A stretch of DNA of 64,000 nucleotides from Grimontia hollisae CIP 101886 (GCF_000176515.1 NZ_ADAQ01000005.1:19828-83827), one strand, 5' to 3'. Positions 28,444-40,714 are shown, numbered from the stretch's first letter. Translations and numbers: made by a program. Notes: generated by a model not told the origin, from the letters alone.

Positions 28444-28977
28444 TCAAGACTGCAATGCATCGCTCAGTCGGCGCATACGGCCACTTACTGAGTTATCGAT
28501 GACCAAGTCTCCAGCTCGAATCACAACCCCGGCAACCAGGGTCTCGTCTACACTACAGTTCAGCTTCACTTTTCGCTCAAGGCGGGCTTCCAGCTTACTG
28601 GCAATAGCGTCCAGTTGCGCTTGTTCCAGCGCGACAGCAGAAATGACCTCTACGTCAACCTGCTTTTCTAACTCATGGCGAAGCGCCATGAACTGGGCAC
28701 ATACTGCTGGCATTGCTTTTAAGCGTCCGTTTTCCGCCATTACCTTAATCAGGTTCTGGCCGAATTCATTGAGCTGCTCGCCACACACTGAGAGAAAAAC
28801 CTCAGTCAACTTTTCAGCTGAATTAGAACCATCCAGAAAGTCTGCCATGGTTTCATTGCGGGCAACTTCGGCAGCGAAAGCCAGCATTTCGGACCATTGG
28901 TCCAATTCGCCTTTTTCCACGGCCAGATCGAAGACTGCTTTAGCGTAGGGGCGTGCGATAGTAGTCAGTTCAGACAT
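28444..28977 (-). CDS. atpH: ATP synthase delta subunit
   Basis: 177-residue peripheral-stalk subunit linking F1 alpha to the b subunits. OSCP-like N-terminal six-helix domain ([21 protein letters not shown]) and the conserved C-terminal strand [22 protein letters not shown]. Lies 15 bases after atpF. Confidence 0.96.
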   Translation of the reverse strand: MSELTTIARPYAKAVFDLAVEKGELDQWSEMLAFAAEVARNETMADFLDGSNSAEKLTEVFLSVCGEQLNEFGQNLIKVMAENGRLKAMPAVCAQFMALRHELEKQVDVEVISAVALEQAQLDAIASKLEARLERKVKLNCSVDETLVAGVVIRAGDLVIDNSVSGRMRRLSDALQS

Positions 28978-28992
28978 AGCTGCCCCTCCTTG

Positions 28993-29463
28993 TTAAAGTT
29001 CTGCAGTGATTTTGTCGAGAATATCTTTATGCGCATTCTCGTCGATAGAGCGCTCAAGGATTTTCTCAGCACCCATTACGGCCAGAGTAGCGACCTGTTT
29101 GCGCAGTTCATCGCGGGCACGGTTACGTTCAGCTTCCAGTTCAGCCTTTCCTTGGTTAAGGATGTTCTCACGTTCAGCTTTTGCTTCTTCGCGGGCTTCA
29201 TCAAGAATTTGTGCTTTACGCTTGTTCGCCGATTCGATGATTTCACTTGCTGCGCGCTTTGCTTCTTTCAATTGATCAGAAGCATTAGCCTGGGCCAAAT
29301 CCAGGTCTTTCGCGGCACGCTCAGCCGCCGCAAGACCGTCAGCAATTTTTTTCTGACGCTCTTCAATCGCTTGCATGATAGGCGGCCATACATACTTCAT
29401 GCAGAACCACACAAACATGGTAAACGCGATCGCCTGGCCGATAAGAGTAGCGTTCATATTCAT
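28993..29463 (-). CDS. atpF: ATP synthase b subunit
   Basis: Fo peripheral-stalk subunit: one N-terminal membrane helix (about residues 5-27, [19 protein letters not shown]) and a long, charged coiled-coil stalk. I choose the ATG at 29463 (156 residues, [10 protein letters not shown]), which matches the length and start of E. coli AtpF; an upstream extension to 29484 lacks homology. Confidence 0.97.
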   Translation of the reverse strand: MNMNATLIGQAIAFTMFVWFCMKYVWPPIMQAIEERQKKIADGLAAAERAAKDLDLAQANASDQLKEAKRAASEIIESANKRKAQILDEAREEAKAERENILNQGKAELEAERNRARDELRKQVATLAVMGAEKILERSIDENAHKDILDKITAEL

Positions 29464-29512
29464 AACGGCTTCTCCATCTCCCAATAGTTAACTACAGGTA
29501 TAATCAGGCGAC

Positions 29513-29794
<282 letters not shown>

Positions 29795-29842
29795 TTATTT
29801 GCCGGAAGGTCTAACAAAGTTGCTTACTTAAAAAATCTTTTA

Positions 29843-30649
<807 letters not shown>

Positions 30650-30654
30650 TCATC

Positions 30655-31044
30655 CTATTTGTTGTTGTTAATGAATAAAACTGGTGCAAGGATGTTGATC
30701 CCAAGAACCAGCAAATAGGTCAGTTTGAGGGGAATAAGTTCCACCTCGGCATACAGGTAAACAACGGAAAACAACGCGACAGTCAGCAAAATCTTGAGCA
30801 CTTCACCACTGTAGAATGATGCTACAACGAGCTTAGCTGCTCTTGCTCCACCAAAAAGGAATGCGCACAACGCAAAGGCTGCGTTGGCAATGACAAAAAT
30901 GCCACCGCCAATGAGTGCGGAAACTCCCCAGTCGACATTGATGGCCGCGACCATCAAGATTGCCGTTGCTAACACGACGCACACTTGTAACAGCAGCAAC
31001 CTTTTCGCAAGCTTGCGACCGGGTCGCGTGAGCGTCGATACCAT
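30655..31044 (-). CDS. atpI: ATP synthase assembly protein AtpI
   Basis: Small membrane protein of about four helices (KRLLLLQVCVVLATAILMV and others) encoded first in the operon; AtpI assists c-ring assembly or Mg2+ supply. The ATG at 31044 (129 residues) has GAGGAA 8 bases upstream and fits the usual family length; an upstream open frame to 31077 is less likely. Its C-terminus ends INNNK. Confidence 0.92.
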   Translation of the reverse strand: MVSTLTRPGRKLAKRLLLLQVCVVLATAILMVAAINVDWGVSALIGGGIFVIANAAFALCAFLFGGARAAKLVVASFYSGEVLKILLTVALFSVVYLYAEVELIPLKLTYLLVLGINILAPVLFINNNK

Positions 31045-31104
31045 GTATTCGTTCCTCGATTCCTTTCCTCTTAGCACCTTGGTCGTGCTGGGAAAACTGC
31101 GAAA

Positions 31105-31132
31105 ATTATACGGGTCACCCTTTTGAATGCAA
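31105..31132 (-). promoter_or_regulatory. Promoter of the atp operon
   Basis: On the minus strand TTGCAT (31127-31132), 16 bases, TATAAT (31105-31110). It lies 61 bases upstream of atpI. Confidence 0.8.
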
Positions 31133-31224
31133 TCTCATCACATCAAAAAGGGAGGCTAAATTTTACAACAGGGTAACCTGATCACAGTAAGCAAAAATAT
31201 GTAACAAAAACCCAACGCGTTATA

Positions 31225-32118
31225 TCACAATTCCTCTCCAAGAATTGCAAGAATTTGCATGAGTTTTTCGTCCTGATCAAAGTTAATCACCAGCTTGCCA
31301 CGACCACTCTTGCTTTGAGACAGATTCACCGAAGTGCCCAATTTATCCGCTAATCTATCCTGAACTGCAATCAGTTCTGGTGACATGAATTTCGATGATT
31401 TTTCCACTGCCGGTGCCAACATTTTTTTCACCAGCGCTTCCGTCTGTCTGACGGTGAGTTTTCTATTCACTGAGGCCAATGCCGCCTCAATCTGGGCTTC
31501 ACCTTCTAAAGCTAACAGTGCACGGGCATGGCCCATTTCCAGCTGCCGTCCAGACAACAGTTTTTTTACGCCAGTTTCAAGGCTATTCAACCGCAATAAA
31601 TTACTGATAGTCGCTCGGGATTTCCCCAATGCTTCGGCCAGTTGTTGGTGGGTAAGTGAAAAGTCATGGGCTAAACGGTCCAGCGCTTCGGCCTCTTCCA
31701 TCGCATTGAGATCTTCACGCTGGATGTTCTCAATAAGTGCGATAGCACTGGCCGCTTTATCATTCAATTGACGGACCAAACAAGGAATTTGGGTCAAGCC
31801 TGCAATTTTGGCCGCACGGAAGCGGCGTTCACCGGCAATAATTTCGTACTGTCTGTCGCCGATATGACGCACAACCAAAGGTTGAATGACACCTTGGGCG
31901 CGGATGGATTCAGCCAACTCTTCCAATGCGTCCTGCGCCATATCCTGACGGGGTTGGTACACACCGGGACGCAATGCCGACAATGGCAGTTGCTGTAATT
32001 CACTGTTGTTTACGGCTTCCTGGGTTTCACTGTTCAGATCGACACGGGCCTGTGCTTTGGCACTGGTAGCCAGTAGCGCATCGAGTCCTTTACCCAATCC
32101 ACGTTTGGTAGCGTTCAT
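31225..32118 (-). CDS. parB: Chromosome partitioning protein ParB
   Basis: 297-residue CTPase and DNA-binding protein that loads at parS and spreads to segregate the origin. N-terminal LRPGVYQPR and IIAGERRFRAAKIAGL (ParB/Srx domain, box II), a helix-turn-helix with QLAEALGKSRATISNLLRL, and a C-terminal dimerisation domain. Immediately follows parA (9 bases). Four parS-like sites are found 13-19 kb away in this window. Confidence 0.96.
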   Translation of the reverse strand: MNATKRGLGKGLDALLATSAKAQARVDLNSETQEAVNNSELQQLPLSALRPGVYQPRQDMAQDALEELAESIRAQGVIQPLVVRHIGDRQYEIIAGERRFRAAKIAGLTQIPCLVRQLNDKAASAIALIENIQREDLNAMEEAEALDRLAHDFSLTHQQLAEALGKSRATISNLLRLNSLETGVKKLLSGRQLEMGHARALLALEGEAQIEAALASVNRKLTVRQTEALVKKMLAPAVEKSSKFMSPELIAVQDRLADKLGTSVNLSQSKSGRGKLVINFDQDEKLMQILAILGEEL

Positions 32119-32127
32119 TCAGGTTCC

Positions 32128-32922
32128 TTAAGACGCGTTGGCAACAGCCTGTCTGGTCTGTTCTTCCCGGCGCAATATTTCTCCGGCTAATGCCAGGTAG
32201 GATTTGGCACCACTGGAGTGTTTGTCGTAGTACATTGCCGGTTTGCCGTGACTTGGCGCTTCAGCAAGGCGTACGTTGCGAGGGATGACAGTTCGGTAGA
32301 CCTTGTCTCCAAAGTGCTTTTTGATCTGTTCAGACACTTCTGTCGCCAGACGGTTGCGCGGATCGTACATGGTTCTGAGCAGGCCTTCCACATGCAAGTC
32401 AGCATTCACCACACTGGCCAGCTTGCTGATGGTATCCATCAGCGCGGTCAGTCCTTCCAGTGCAAAATATTCACACTGCATCGGAACCAAAACGGAATCC
32501 GCCGCTGTCATGGCATTGATTGTAAGAAGGTTCAGAGAAGGGGGACAATCAATGAAGATGAAATCATAGTTTTCACGAACGTCAGCAAGTGCATTACGCA
32601 ACCTGACTTCGCGGGCAAACACTTCCATGAGTTTGATTTCAGCCGCTGTCACATCACCATTGGCGGCAATCAGGTGGTAACCGCCAGTGGTGTCCGTCAC
32701 AACCACATCGTTAAACGGGGTTTCCTCAACCAGTAAATCATAGGCAGTGGCATGAACATCATATTTATCCACACCACTGGCCATGGTTGCATTGCCCTGT
32801 GGGTCAAGGTCTATCACCAATACCTTGCGCTGTGTTGCCGCCAGCGACGCTGCCAAGTTGATACAGGTCGTTGTTTTACCAACGCCTCCCTTTTGGTTTG
32901 CAACAGCTATGACTTTTCCCAC
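32128..32922 (-). CDS. parA: Chromosome partitioning ATPase ParA
   Basis: 264-residue deviant-Walker ATPase (Soj type). KGGVGKTTTCINLA near residue 11 with the signature lysine, DLDPQGNATMASG, and IFIDCPPSLNLLT. Lacks an N-terminal DNA-binding domain, as chromosomal ParA1 proteins do. The start codon is GTG at 32922; translation begins MGKVIAVANQ as in Vibrio. It drives origin segregation with ParB. Confidence 0.96.
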   Translation of the reverse strand: MGKVIAVANQKGGVGKTTTCINLAASLAATQRKVLVIDLDPQGNATMASGVDKYDVHATAYDLLVEETPFNDVVVTDTTGGYHLIAANGDVTAAEIKLMEVFAREVRLRNALADVRENYDFIFIDCPPSLNLLTINAMTAADSVLVPMQCEYFALEGLTALMDTISKLASVVNADLHVEGLLRTMYDPRNRLATEVSEQIKKHFGDKVYRTVIPRNVRLAEAPSHGKPAMYYDKHSSGAKSYLALAGEILRREEQTRQAVANAS

Positions 32923-32944
32923 AAGACGCCCCCCGCCAATAATC

Positions 32945-33559
32945 CTAATGAACCAAGATTACTAGATGACGCTGACCTTCCAATCCCGGAACAGTCAAAG
33001 GTTTGATATCTGTCACAGAACATCCCGCAGGAAGTTCGTCAATCTCGACCTGATCGACGTGCCCCTTGAGCGCAAGGAACTTACCGCCTGTGGCAGGCAG
33101 ATGATGACACCAGTTCACCATGTCGCTCATGGAAGCAAACGCACGGCTCAGCACACCATCAAATCCCTGCTCAGGCTGGAAGTCTTCTACCCGGCTCTGC
33201 ACCGCAGTGACATTGGTGATCTTCAGTTCATGCAGCACCTGGCGGATAAATCGAATACGCTTACCGAGGCTGTCGAGCAAGGTGAAGGATTTCACCGGAT
33301 TAATGATCGCCAACGGGATCCCGGGAAGCCCCGGGCCTGTTCCGACATCAATGTAATGGTGACCATCCAGATATTCGCTCACCACAATGCTGTCCATGAT
33401 GTGTTTGACGATCATATCGTTCGGATCACGCACCGAGGTCAGGTTGTACGCTTTGTTCCATTTGTGGAGCATCTCCACATAACCAATCAGTTTATCCTGT
33501 TGGTCGGCAGGGATTTGCATCCCAGCCTGTTCAATCAGTTGTGCCAGACGTTGTTTCAC
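32945..33559 (-). CDS. rsmG: 16S rRNA (guanine527-N7)-methyltransferase
   Basis: 204-residue SAM-dependent methyltransferase (GidB). SAM motif [16 protein letters not shown] and [13 protein letters not shown]-terminal [17 protein letters not shown] is highly conserved. The start is GTG at 33559, 6 bases after mnmG. Loss of this enzyme gives low-level streptomycin resistance in many bacteria. Confidence 0.96.
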   Translation of the reverse strand: MKQRLAQLIEQAGMQIPADQQDKLIGYVEMLHKWNKAYNLTSVRDPNDMIVKHIMDSIVVSEYLDGHHYIDVGTGPGLPGIPLAIINPVKSFTLLDSLGKRIRFIRQVLHELKITNVTAVQSRVEDFQPEQGFDGVLSRAFASMSDMVNWCHHLPATGGKFLALKGHVDQVEIDELPAGCSVTDIKPLTVPGLEGQRHLVILVH

Positions 33560-33565
33560 GGTCTA

Positions 33566-35455
33566 TCAGGCCCCTTTTTTCAGCATGCCTTGTTTTTTCA
33601 GGTGTACCAGCAAAATAGAAATTGCTGCTGGTGTAATACCGGAAATACGCGACGCCTTGCCGATGGTTTCCGGACGGGCATCTCGCAATTTGGCGACCAC
33701 TTCATTGGACAGCCCTTTAATCTGGGTGTAGTCCAAATCAATCGGCAGACGGGTGTTTTCATGGCGGATATATTTTTCAATCTCTTCCTTCTGACGATTG
33801 ATATAACCGGCATATTTGATCTGGATTTCAACCTGTTCAGAGGCCTGTAGATCTTCATGCGCTGGCGCAAACACTGGATTTGCCACCAGATCGTTATACG
33901 TCACTTCCGGACGGCGCAGCAGATCTTCACCGTTCGCCTCACGGGATAGAGGGGTTTTCAGGATCGCATTAAGTGCGTCCGCGTGTTCGGAAGCGGGATG
34001 GATCCAGGTACTGCGCAAACGCTGGGTTTCCTGTTCCATGTTCTCCAGTTTCTGGTTAAAGCGCGCCCAGCGCTCATCATCCACCAGCCCCAACTCACGG
34101 CCCATTTCGGTCAGGCGAAGATCCGCGTTGTCTTCACGCAGCAGCAGACGGTATTCAGCACGGGAAGTGAACATGCGGTACGGTTCTTTGGTCCCCATGG
34201 TCGACAGATCATCAATCAACACGCCCATATACGCTTGGTCACGGCGAGGGCACCAACCTTCTTTGTCCTGGGCAAATAGCGCGGCATTGGCACCGGCAAG
34301 CAGGCCTTGTGCAGCCGCTTCTTCATAACCCGTTGTGCCGTTGATTTGACCAGCAAAGAACAGGCCTTTGATAAATTTGGTCTCAAAGGTTTGTTTCAGA
34401 TCGCGTGGATCGAAGAAATCATACTCGATCGCATAACCCGGACGGATCACGCGGGCATTCTCAAATCCTTTGATCGAGCGAATTATCCCCATCTGGACAT
34501 CAAACGGCAGGCTGGTGGAAATCCCATTAGGGTATAACTCATTCGTCGTCAGACCTTCTGGCTCAACAAAAATCTGATGTTTGTCTTTATCGGCAAACCG
34601 CATGACCTTGTCTTCAATTGACGGACAGTAACGCGGGCCGATTCCTTCAATCACGCCGGCATACATTGGACTGCGATCCAGATTTTTGCGGATCACATCA
34701 TGGGTTTGTTCATTGGTATAAGTGATATAACACGGCACCTGGCGGGGGTGATCTGACACCTTGCCCATGAAAGAAAATACCGGACATGGGTCATCTCCAT
34801 GCTGGGTTTGCATCACACTGAAATCAACGGTACGCGCGTCAATACGGGGTGGGGTACCAGTTTTCAGGCGATCGACACGGAAGGGCAATTCACGGAGACG
34901 ATCAGCCAAGGCGATCGAAGGAGGATCGCCTGCACGGCCACCCGCGTAGTTCTCCAGGCCGATATGGATCTTGCCACCAAGGAAAGTGCCTACGGTCAAA
35001 ACCACTGCACGAGCACGGAATTTAAGGCCCATTTCGGTCACCACACCTGTTACCTGATCCTGTTCAACGATCAGGTCATTCACCGCCTGTTGGAACAACA
35101 TCAGGTTTGGCTGGTTTTCCAGCGCTTCACGGACCGCTGCCTTGTACAGTGCACGGTCAGCCTGTGCACGGGTCGCACGGACTGCGGGCCCTTTAGACGC
35201 ATTCAGGGTACGGAACTGAATCCCCCCTTTGTCAATTGCCCGCGCCATCAGGCCGCCCAACGCATCGACTTCTTTCACCAGATGTCCTTTTCCTATCCCG
35301 CCAATGGCTGGGTTGCATGACATTTGCCCCAATGTATCGATGTTGTGGGTTAGCAAAAGGGTTTGCTGCCCCATACGTGCAGCGGCCAATGCAGCTTCCG
35401 TACCTGCATGACCACCACCGACAACGATGACATCAAAGTTATCCTGGTAAAACAT
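33566..35455 (-). CDS. mnmG: tRNA uridine-34 modification enzyme MnmG
   Basis: 629-residue FAD protein (GidA) that works with MnmE to add the 5-carboxymethylaminomethyl group to wobble uridines. FAD motif [19 protein letters not shown] at residues 11-29, [41 protein letters not shown] and the helical C-terminus. First gene of the mnmG-rsmG-parA-parB run and immediately beside oriC, as in most gammaproteobacteria. Confidence 0.97.
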   Translation of the reverse strand: MFYQDNFDVIVVGGGHAGTEAALAAARMGQQTLLLTHNIDTLGQMSCNPAIGGIGKGHLVKEVDALGGLMARAIDKGGIQFRTLNASKGPAVRATRAQADRALYKAAVREALENQPNLMLFQQAVNDLIVEQDQVTGVVTEMGLKFRARAVVLTVGTFLGGKIHIGLENYAGGRAGDPPSIALADRLRELPFRVDRLKTGTPPRIDARTVDFSVMQTQHGDDPCPVFSFMGKVSDHPRQVPCYITYTNEQTHDVIRKNLDRSPMYAGVIEGIGPRYCPSIEDKVMRFADKDKHQIFVEPEGLTTNELYPNGISTSLPFDVQMGIIRSIKGFENARVIRPGYAIEYDFFDPRDLKQTFETKFIKGLFFAGQINGTTGYEEAAAQGLLAGANAALFAQDKEGWCPRRDQAYMGVLIDDLSTMGTKEPYRMFTSRAEYRLLLREDNADLRLTEMGRELGLVDDERWARFNQKLENMEQETQRLRSTWIHPASEHADALNAILKTPLSREANGEDLLRRPEVTYNDLVANPVFAPAHEDLQASEQVEIQIKYAGYINRQKEEIEKYIRHENTRLPIDLDYTQIKGLSNEVVAKLRDARPETIGKASRISGITPAAISILLVHLKKQGMLKKGA

Positions 35456-35873
35456 GGTGTGACCTCAATAAGGAATGGGTTGATCGGTTGGTTGAGCAAA
35501 AGAGGATCATTCTAGCGCTTTTCAGAAACGGAGAGAACCAAAAGTGTGATCTTTGATCGAAAGGGAGAGCTCTTAAAATATATAAGATCTTTATATAGAT
35601 CTTTATGTTGATCTCTTATTACGGGTAACGATCTTTGTGGATAACTTATAAATGATCAACATGATCATAATGTTAGTTGCGATCAATATCTGTGCGTTAG
35701 CTTGGATCTAATCTTGTACTGCTTGGGATCAAAATGGGTAGTTATCAACAAGGTAAGGATTTAAGTAAAGTTGTTATTGGGATAACTATAGGTTGATCAC
35801 TGTTTAGATCTATAGTTATCCACAATATAGAGATCACATAATTGAATTATTTTTGCGTGGCTTTTTCTCTGAT
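35456..35873. other. oriC: Replication origin oriC (chromosome 1)
   Basis: Lies between mnmG and mioC, the classical position. About 16 GATC sites occur between 35480 and 35835. DnaA boxes: TGTGGATAA (35636-35644), TTATCAACA (35742-35750) and TTATCCACA (35816-35824). An AT-rich segment with repeated GATCT-T-TTAT units (about 35570-35620) is the likely unwinding element on the mnmG side. No gene is present. The layout matches E. coli and Vibrio oriC. Confidence 0.93.
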
Positions 35874-36320
35874 TTATTCACAGATCGCCAATTTGTGTTG
35901 GGATAACCAGACTTCAGCCGGTTCTTCCGGGAGAGGTTGATCGAGGATATCAATTTCCAGCATCGGGGCACTTTCGCGAGCTCCCAGTGATTTAAACAGC
36001 ACTGATGCGGCTTTTCCTGCACCGCAAAACGTGTCATAACTGGAATCACCGATAGCGATAATGGCATATTTCAGGGAAGTTAAATCCGGTTTTGAAGCTT
36101 TTAATGCGGCCATCATGGGGGCCAGGTTATCCGGATAATCACCCGCGCCGTGGGTAGAGGTCACCAGCAACAGGTGAGTGGCATTGGTGACGTCGCTCAA
36201 CTCACCTTCATTGATCACGTTGACGTTATAGCCTTCCTGTTCAAGTAATTCTGCCAGATGATCGCCAACATATTCAGCCCCGCCCAGGGTGCTGCCGGTG
36301 ATCAGGGTTAATTCCTTCAT
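35874..36320 (-). CDS. mioC: Flavodoxin-like protein MioC
   Basis: 148-residue FMN-binding flavodoxin: ITGSTLGGAEYVGDHLA (phosphate loop), VTSTHGAGDYPDN and IGDSSYDTFCGAG. MioC supports biotin synthase activity in E. coli; transcription from mioC toward oriC has been studied as a modulator of initiation. It points into oriC here. Confidence 0.95.
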   Translation of the reverse strand: MKELTLITGSTLGGAEYVGDHLAELLEQEGYNVNVINEGELSDVTNATHLLLVTSTHGAGDYPDNLAPMMAALKASKPDLTSLKYAIIAIGDSSYDTFCGAGKAASVLFKSLGARESAPMLEIDILDQPLPEEPAEVWLSQHKLAICE

Positions 36321-36385
36321 AAGATTGTTCTCTAACGGCTTATTAATGTCCGTTAGTATTGAAGGGCGGATGTATGCGCGTCAAG

Positions 36386-37555
36386 TCAGCTTGGCGGGTA
36401 GCTTTCATTACGGTAAAAACAGGTAAAGTTTTTGGGGAGAAGTGCCTGAATTTTGTTTTTTCCCCGTTTCTTGGCATGGTTAACGGCAGTGTTGGCCGTA
36501 TCGACAAGCTTTGCGCCACTGATACAGGCATCGCTTGACGTGGTTACCCCCAGACTGGCGGTACGTTTCACCGCTGTGTTATCGAGCAGCAGTACGCTGC
36601 GCCCAATGGCTAGCTTGATTTGTTCGGCAACGTTCATTGCTTTATTTGCCGGGGAATTTTCCAGTAATACCACAAAGGTATCTGCATGCAGCCGCCCAAT
36701 GGGTGTCTCGGCGGGAAGCTGTTCCCGCAGCAGATCCGCGATGTGTATTAATACCTGATCTCCGGTTTGCCGGCCATGCATCTCATTGATTTGTGAAAAG
36801 TCATCCAAATTGATTGCGATGATTGACAGGGGAGTGTTACGGCGACGTGATTGGAAAAACAGCTCATCTGCCTGATTGTAGAGGCTCTGGCTGTTGGCGG
36901 TGCCGGTCAATAGATCTTCATGCACCAACTTCCTCGATTGTTCATCGATATTGTGCAGATCCACGAGATAGAAGTCTGTCAGCGCGACGGATGCCAATAC
37001 CAGGATAAGGATAACGCACAGGTAGGCGGCCTGAGCATTGGTGCCTGTCAAGCCAAGAACGGGATCGGAAGCGGGGAGCGTTTTAGCCAGAAAAAGCAGG
37101 AAGATCGCAATAAGAGAGAGACCATAGCGGGGAAAACGTGCTTTGGGATCGAACACCAGCACAACCGCAGTGGGGACCACCAACAGCAGCAATTCTGTTT
37201 CGAAGTTATCGGAAAGGACAAACAAGGGAAGGAATAACTGCTGAAGAAAGAAGATAATAAAAATCCAATATTTGGCAATCCAGAGAATACCTTCACGGGT
37301 CAGTACAAATGTAATGATATACAGAACTGCAAACAGCCCATTTAGCAGGGCTGCAGTGGCACTGCCAAAAGCAAACCAGAACAGCGCCGAAAATAACAGG
37401 GTGCCACCTGTGCAAAGGCAGGCCAGCAGATTCACCATACGAAGATGATGCACCTGAAGTTTGTCGCAGCGTGTTATTCCCATATTGAGAATGGGGTTGA
37501 GGCTGTTGATCATGGCATCAGCTGGTCGAAAGGAATTTGCTGATAAGTGTAGCAA
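36386..37555 (-). CDS. Membrane protein with degenerate GGDEF domain
   Basis: 389 residues: about five or six membrane helices (roughly 42-195) and a C-terminal GGDEF-fold domain. The fold is clear (LVHEDLLTGTANSQSL, AINLDDFSQINEMHG, GDQVLIHIADLL), but the active-site loop reads R288-LHADTF instead of R-x-GGDEF. Both glycines and the Glu are lost, so cyclase activity is not expected; a binding or regulatory role is possible. Start codons at residues 1, 15 or 25 are all possible. It sits between mioC and mnmE, near oriC. Partner unknown. Confidence 0.85.
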   Translation of the reverse strand: MLHLSANSFRPADAMINSLNPILNMGITRCDKLQVHHLRMVNLLACLCTGGTLLFSALFWFAFGSATAALLNGLFAVLYIITFVLTREGILWIAKYWIFIIFFLQQLFLPLFVLSDNFETELLLLVVPTAVVLVFDPKARFPRYGLSLIAIFLLFLAKTLPASDPVLGLTGTNAQAAYLCVILILVLASVALTDFYLVDLHNIDEQSRKLVHEDLLTGTANSQSLYNQADELFFQSRRRNTPLSIIAINLDDFSQINEMHGRQTGDQVLIHIADLLREQLPAETPIGRLHADTFVVLLENSPANKAMNVAEQIKLAIGRSVLLLDNTAVKRTASLGVTTSSDACISGAKLVDTANTAVNHAKKRGKNKIQALLPKNFTCFYRNESYPPS

Positions 37556-37565
37556 AAGAGGGACA

Positions 37566-37592
37566 GTTCGCCTGTTGGAAAAAGGCGAACTG
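37566..37592 (-). terminator. Hairpin after mnmE
   Basis: AGTTCGCC and GGCGAACT flank 11 bases. On the minus strand the tail is only moderately T-rich, so it may be a weak terminator. Confidence 0.5.
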
Positions 37593-37609
37593 AAGGCAGC
37601 CTTGGTGGA

Positions 37610-38974
37610 TTACTTCCCGATACAGAAAGAACTGAAGATCCGGCCAAGCAGATCGTCTGAGCTGAATTCCCCGGTGATTTCTGAAAGATGCTGCTGGGCA
37701 ATACGAAGCTCTTCAGCAAGAATTTCCCCGGCCATATACCCTTCCAGTTGATCTTTTCCTATCTCCAGGTGACGGGCAGCGGCATCCAGTGCTTCCAGAT
37801 GGCGGCGTCGGGCCATAAAGCCGCCTTCTGCAGCGCCTGAGAAGCCCATACAGGCTTTCAGGTGCTCGCGCAGGGCATCGACACCGGCACCGGTTTTGGC
37901 ACTCAGGCGAATCAGTGTAGGCTGGCTGGCGTGGCAGATCCCTAACGTTTCTCCGGTGATATCAGCTTTGTTCCGGATGACGGTCATTCCCATATTGGAT
38001 GGCAGTCGGTCAATAAATTCTGGCCAGATCTCTTCTGGTGACGTCGCGTCTGTTGTGGTGCCATCCACCATGAACAGTACGCGGTCGGCTTGGGCGATTT
38101 CATCCCACGCACGCTCAATGCCGATGCGTTCCACTTCGTCAGAGGCATCGCGAAGACCTGCTGTATCGATGATGTGCAGCGGCATACCGTCGATGTGGAT
38201 GTGTTCGCGCAAAACGTCGCGGGTGGTACCTGCAATGTCAGTCACAATCGCACTTTCCTTACCGGACAGGGCATTAAGCAGGCTGGATTTTCCGGCATTG
38301 GGGCGACCGGCAATCACCACTTTCATCCCTTCACGCATGATTGCGCCTTGGTTTGCTGCTTTTCTTACTTCGTCGAGCGAGGTGATAATGTTGTTCAGGT
38401 CACCGGCCACTTTTCCGTCTGAGAGAAAGTCGATTTCTTCATCCGGGAAATCAATCGCGGCTTCAACATAGATACGCAAGTGGATCAGCGCCTCCACCAG
38501 TGCATTAACCTTGCTGGAAAAAGCACCTTGCAGGCTTTGCAACGCACTTTTGGCTGCCTGTTCAGAGCTGGCATCTATCAGGTCGGCGATAGCTTCAGCC
38601 TGCGCCAAATCCAGTTTGTCATTCAGGAAGGCGCGCTCAGAGAATTCACCGGGACGCGCTGTGCGCACACCGTCAATTTCCACGATGCGTTTTATCAGCA
38701 TGTCCATGATGACAGGGCCACCATGCCCCTGAAGTTCCAGCACATCTTCACCGGTAAATGAATTGGGGGCCTGGAAGTACAGGGCAATCCCCTGGTCAAG
38801 TGCGTTGCCTTCGGCATCTTTAAACGGCAGGTATTCGGCGCGGCGAACCGGCAAATCCCGCCCGGTCACCGCCTTGGCAACGGCTTTGGCTTTAGGACCG
38901 GATACGCGAATGATGCCCACACCGCCGCGTCCCGGTGGTGTGGCCTGCGCAACAATGGTGTCTGAGTGAGTCAT
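37610..38974 (-). CDS. mnmE: tRNA modification GTPase MnmE
   Basis: 454-residue GTPase (TrmE) that partners MnmG in wobble-uridine modification. N-terminal tetrahydrofolate-binding domain ([21 protein letters not shown]), helical domain, G domain with [19 protein letters not shown] and NKAD, and the C-terminal CIGK that carries the reactive cysteine. Complete. Confidence 0.97.
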   Translation of the reverse strand: MTHSDTIVAQATPPGRGGVGIIRVSGPKAKAVAKAVTGRDLPVRRAEYLPFKDAEGNALDQGIALYFQAPNSFTGEDVLELQGHGGPVIMDMLIKRIVEIDGVRTARPGEFSERAFLNDKLDLAQAEAIADLIDASSEQAAKSALQSLQGAFSSKVNALVEALIHLRIYVEAAIDFPDEEIDFLSDGKVAGDLNNIITSLDEVRKAANQGAIMREGMKVVIAGRPNAGKSSLLNALSGKESAIVTDIAGTTRDVLREHIHIDGMPLHIIDTAGLRDASDEVERIGIERAWDEIAQADRVLFMVDGTTTDATSPEEIWPEFIDRLPSNMGMTVIRNKADITGETLGICHASQPTLIRLSAKTGAGVDALREHLKACMGFSGAAEGGFMARRRHLEALDAAARHLEIGKDQLEGYMAGEILAEELRIAQQHLSEITGEFSSDDLLGRIFSSFCIGK

Positions 38975-39049
38975 GAAACTTTACCTGCGTGTTGAAAACG
39001 TTGCTTAGTGTATATCAATTTTTCCTGACTGCTTGTCGCGTGTTCAGAA

Positions 39050-39077
39050 AGAAGAAAGGCGGCCATGGGGCCGCCTT
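39050..39077 (-). terminator. Terminator after yidC
   Basis: AAGGCGGCC-ATGG-GGCCGCCTT with a pyrimidine-rich T tail on the minus strand, 18 bases after the yidC stop. Confidence 0.8.
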
Positions 39078-39094
39078 ATCAGTGTGTGGTGCGA

Positions 39095-40714
39095 TTAGCC
39101 GCGGCTATGAAGGCCTTTTTTCTCCAGCGCACGGTAAATCAGGGTTTGCTGGAGAAGGGTCACGATATTCGACACCAGCCAGTACAGAACCAGACCTGCC
39201 GGGAACCACAGGAAGAACACAGTGAACATCACTGGCATGAAGTTCATGATCTTCTGTTGCATTGGGTCGGTCACGGTACTCGGGCTCATTTTCTGGATCA
39301 GGAACATCGATGCACCCATCAGCAATGGCAGCACATAGAATGGATCCGGTGCTGACAAGTCCTGAATCCACAGCATGAACGGTGCATGGCGCAGTTCTAC
39401 TGATTCCATCAGCGCCCAGTACAGTGCGATGAAGATAGGCATTTGCAGAAGCAGAGGTAAACAGCCGCCGAGCGGGTTGACTTTCTCTTTCTTGTACAGC
39501 TCCATCATTTCCTGGCTCATGCGCTGGCGGTCATCGCCAATACGCTCACGCATTTCCTGCAGTTTTGGTTGCAACATGCGCATTTTTGCCATCGAGGTGT
39601 ACTGTGCTTTGGTCAGTGGATACATCACACCACGTACGATGAAGGTCAGGATAATGATTGCCACACCCCAGTTACCCACGAAGCCTTGGATGGTTGACAG
39701 CAACCAGTGCAGTGGGCTTGCGATAAACCACAGCCAGCCGTAATCGACTGTCAGGTTCAGGTTTGGTGCTGTTTGTTCCATTTGGTCCTGAAGTTTAGGA
39801 CCTACCCACAGTGTGGCATCCAGTTGGGCGGTTGAGCCTGCAGCCACTGTTGTGGTTGGATAGCGCACACCGATAAAGCCCTGACCATTGCTGGTACGGG
39901 TATACAGGTTAGCTTCACCGTCTGAATGCGGGATCCAGGCTGCAACAAAGTAGTGTTGCATCATGCCTGCCCAGCCTTGCTCCGCGATAGTCAGGTTCAG
40001 GTTTCTGTCCTTCATATCGTCAAAGCTGTATTTTTCGTACTTTGCGTCGTCTGCAGAGTACACACCGCCACGGTAAGTTGGCATGGTCAGGCTGCCGCCG
40101 TCATCCAGCAGGTTTTGCTTCAATTGTGCATACATCTGCACATTGGCCTCTTTACCGCTTTGGTTGTCAATGGTGTAGTCCACGTCAACTGCGTAGTTAT
40201 TACGTTTCAGGACAAAGGTCTTGGTATAGGTAATACCATCTTTTTCCAGTGTCAGCGGCACACGCAGTTCATCCTGGCCATCAGCCATCACAAAATCGGT
40301 ACCGTTGGCAGTAAACTTCGCTCGGCCATTCAGGGTATCGATACCATCGGCGCCAATCAGGCCGCTTTGGGCCACGAAAACGTGGTCAGGCTGGTTTTTC
40401 AGCAGAACAAATTTGTTGTCAGAGTCGAACTCTGCATCATATTGGTTCAACTCAGCGTGAATGATGTCACCGCCTTGTGTGTCAACGGTCAAAGTCAGCA
40501 CGTCACTTTGCAGGGTGATCAGCTTGTTTGAGACGGCGTCCTGGGTCAGAGGCTGGGACGCATCTGAGCTGGCAGGGACATCACCACTGTGTTGTGCTTG
40601 CTGTGTTACGCCCTGGCCCTGTGGTTGAGGGTTGGTTGCTTCCGTCCAGTTGAGGTACAACATGAAGGATACAAACATTAGGGCAATCAACAGGATATTG
40701 CGTTGAGAATCCAT
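39095..40714 (-). CDS. yidC: Membrane protein insertase YidC
   Basis: 539-residue inner-membrane insertase: an N-terminal signal-anchor ([17 protein letters not shown]), a large periplasmic beta domain typical of Gram-negatives, and five C-terminal membrane helices including the conserved hydrophilic-groove Arg region [21 protein letters not shown] and [19 protein letters not shown]. Inserts Fo c subunit and other proteins with or without Sec. Operon rpmH-rnpA-yidD-yidC. Confidence 0.97.
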   Translation of the reverse strand: MDSQRNILLIALMFVSFMLYLNWTEATNPQPQGQGVTQQAQHSGDVPASSDASQPLTQDAVSNKLITLQSDVLTLTVDTQGGDIIHAELNQYDAEFDSDNKFVLLKNQPDHVFVAQSGLIGADGIDTLNGRAKFTANGTDFVMADGQDELRVPLTLEKDGITYTKTFVLKRNNYAVDVDYTIDNQSGKEANVQMYAQLKQNLLDDGGSLTMPTYRGGVYSADDAKYEKYSFDDMKDRNLNLTIAEQGWAGMMQHYFVAAWIPHSDGEANLYTRTSNGQGFIGVRYPTTTVAAGSTAQLDATLWVGPKLQDQMEQTAPNLNLTVDYGWLWFIASPLHWLLSTIQGFVGNWGVAIIILTFIVRGVMYPLTKAQYTSMAKMRMLQPKLQEMRERIGDDRQRMSQEMMELYKKEKVNPLGGCLPLLLQMPIFIALYWALMESVELRHAPFMLWIQDLSAPDPFYVLPLLMGASMFLIQKMSPSTVTDPMQQKIMNFMPVMFTVFFLWFPAGLVLYWLVSNIVTLLQQTLIYRALEKKGLHSRG

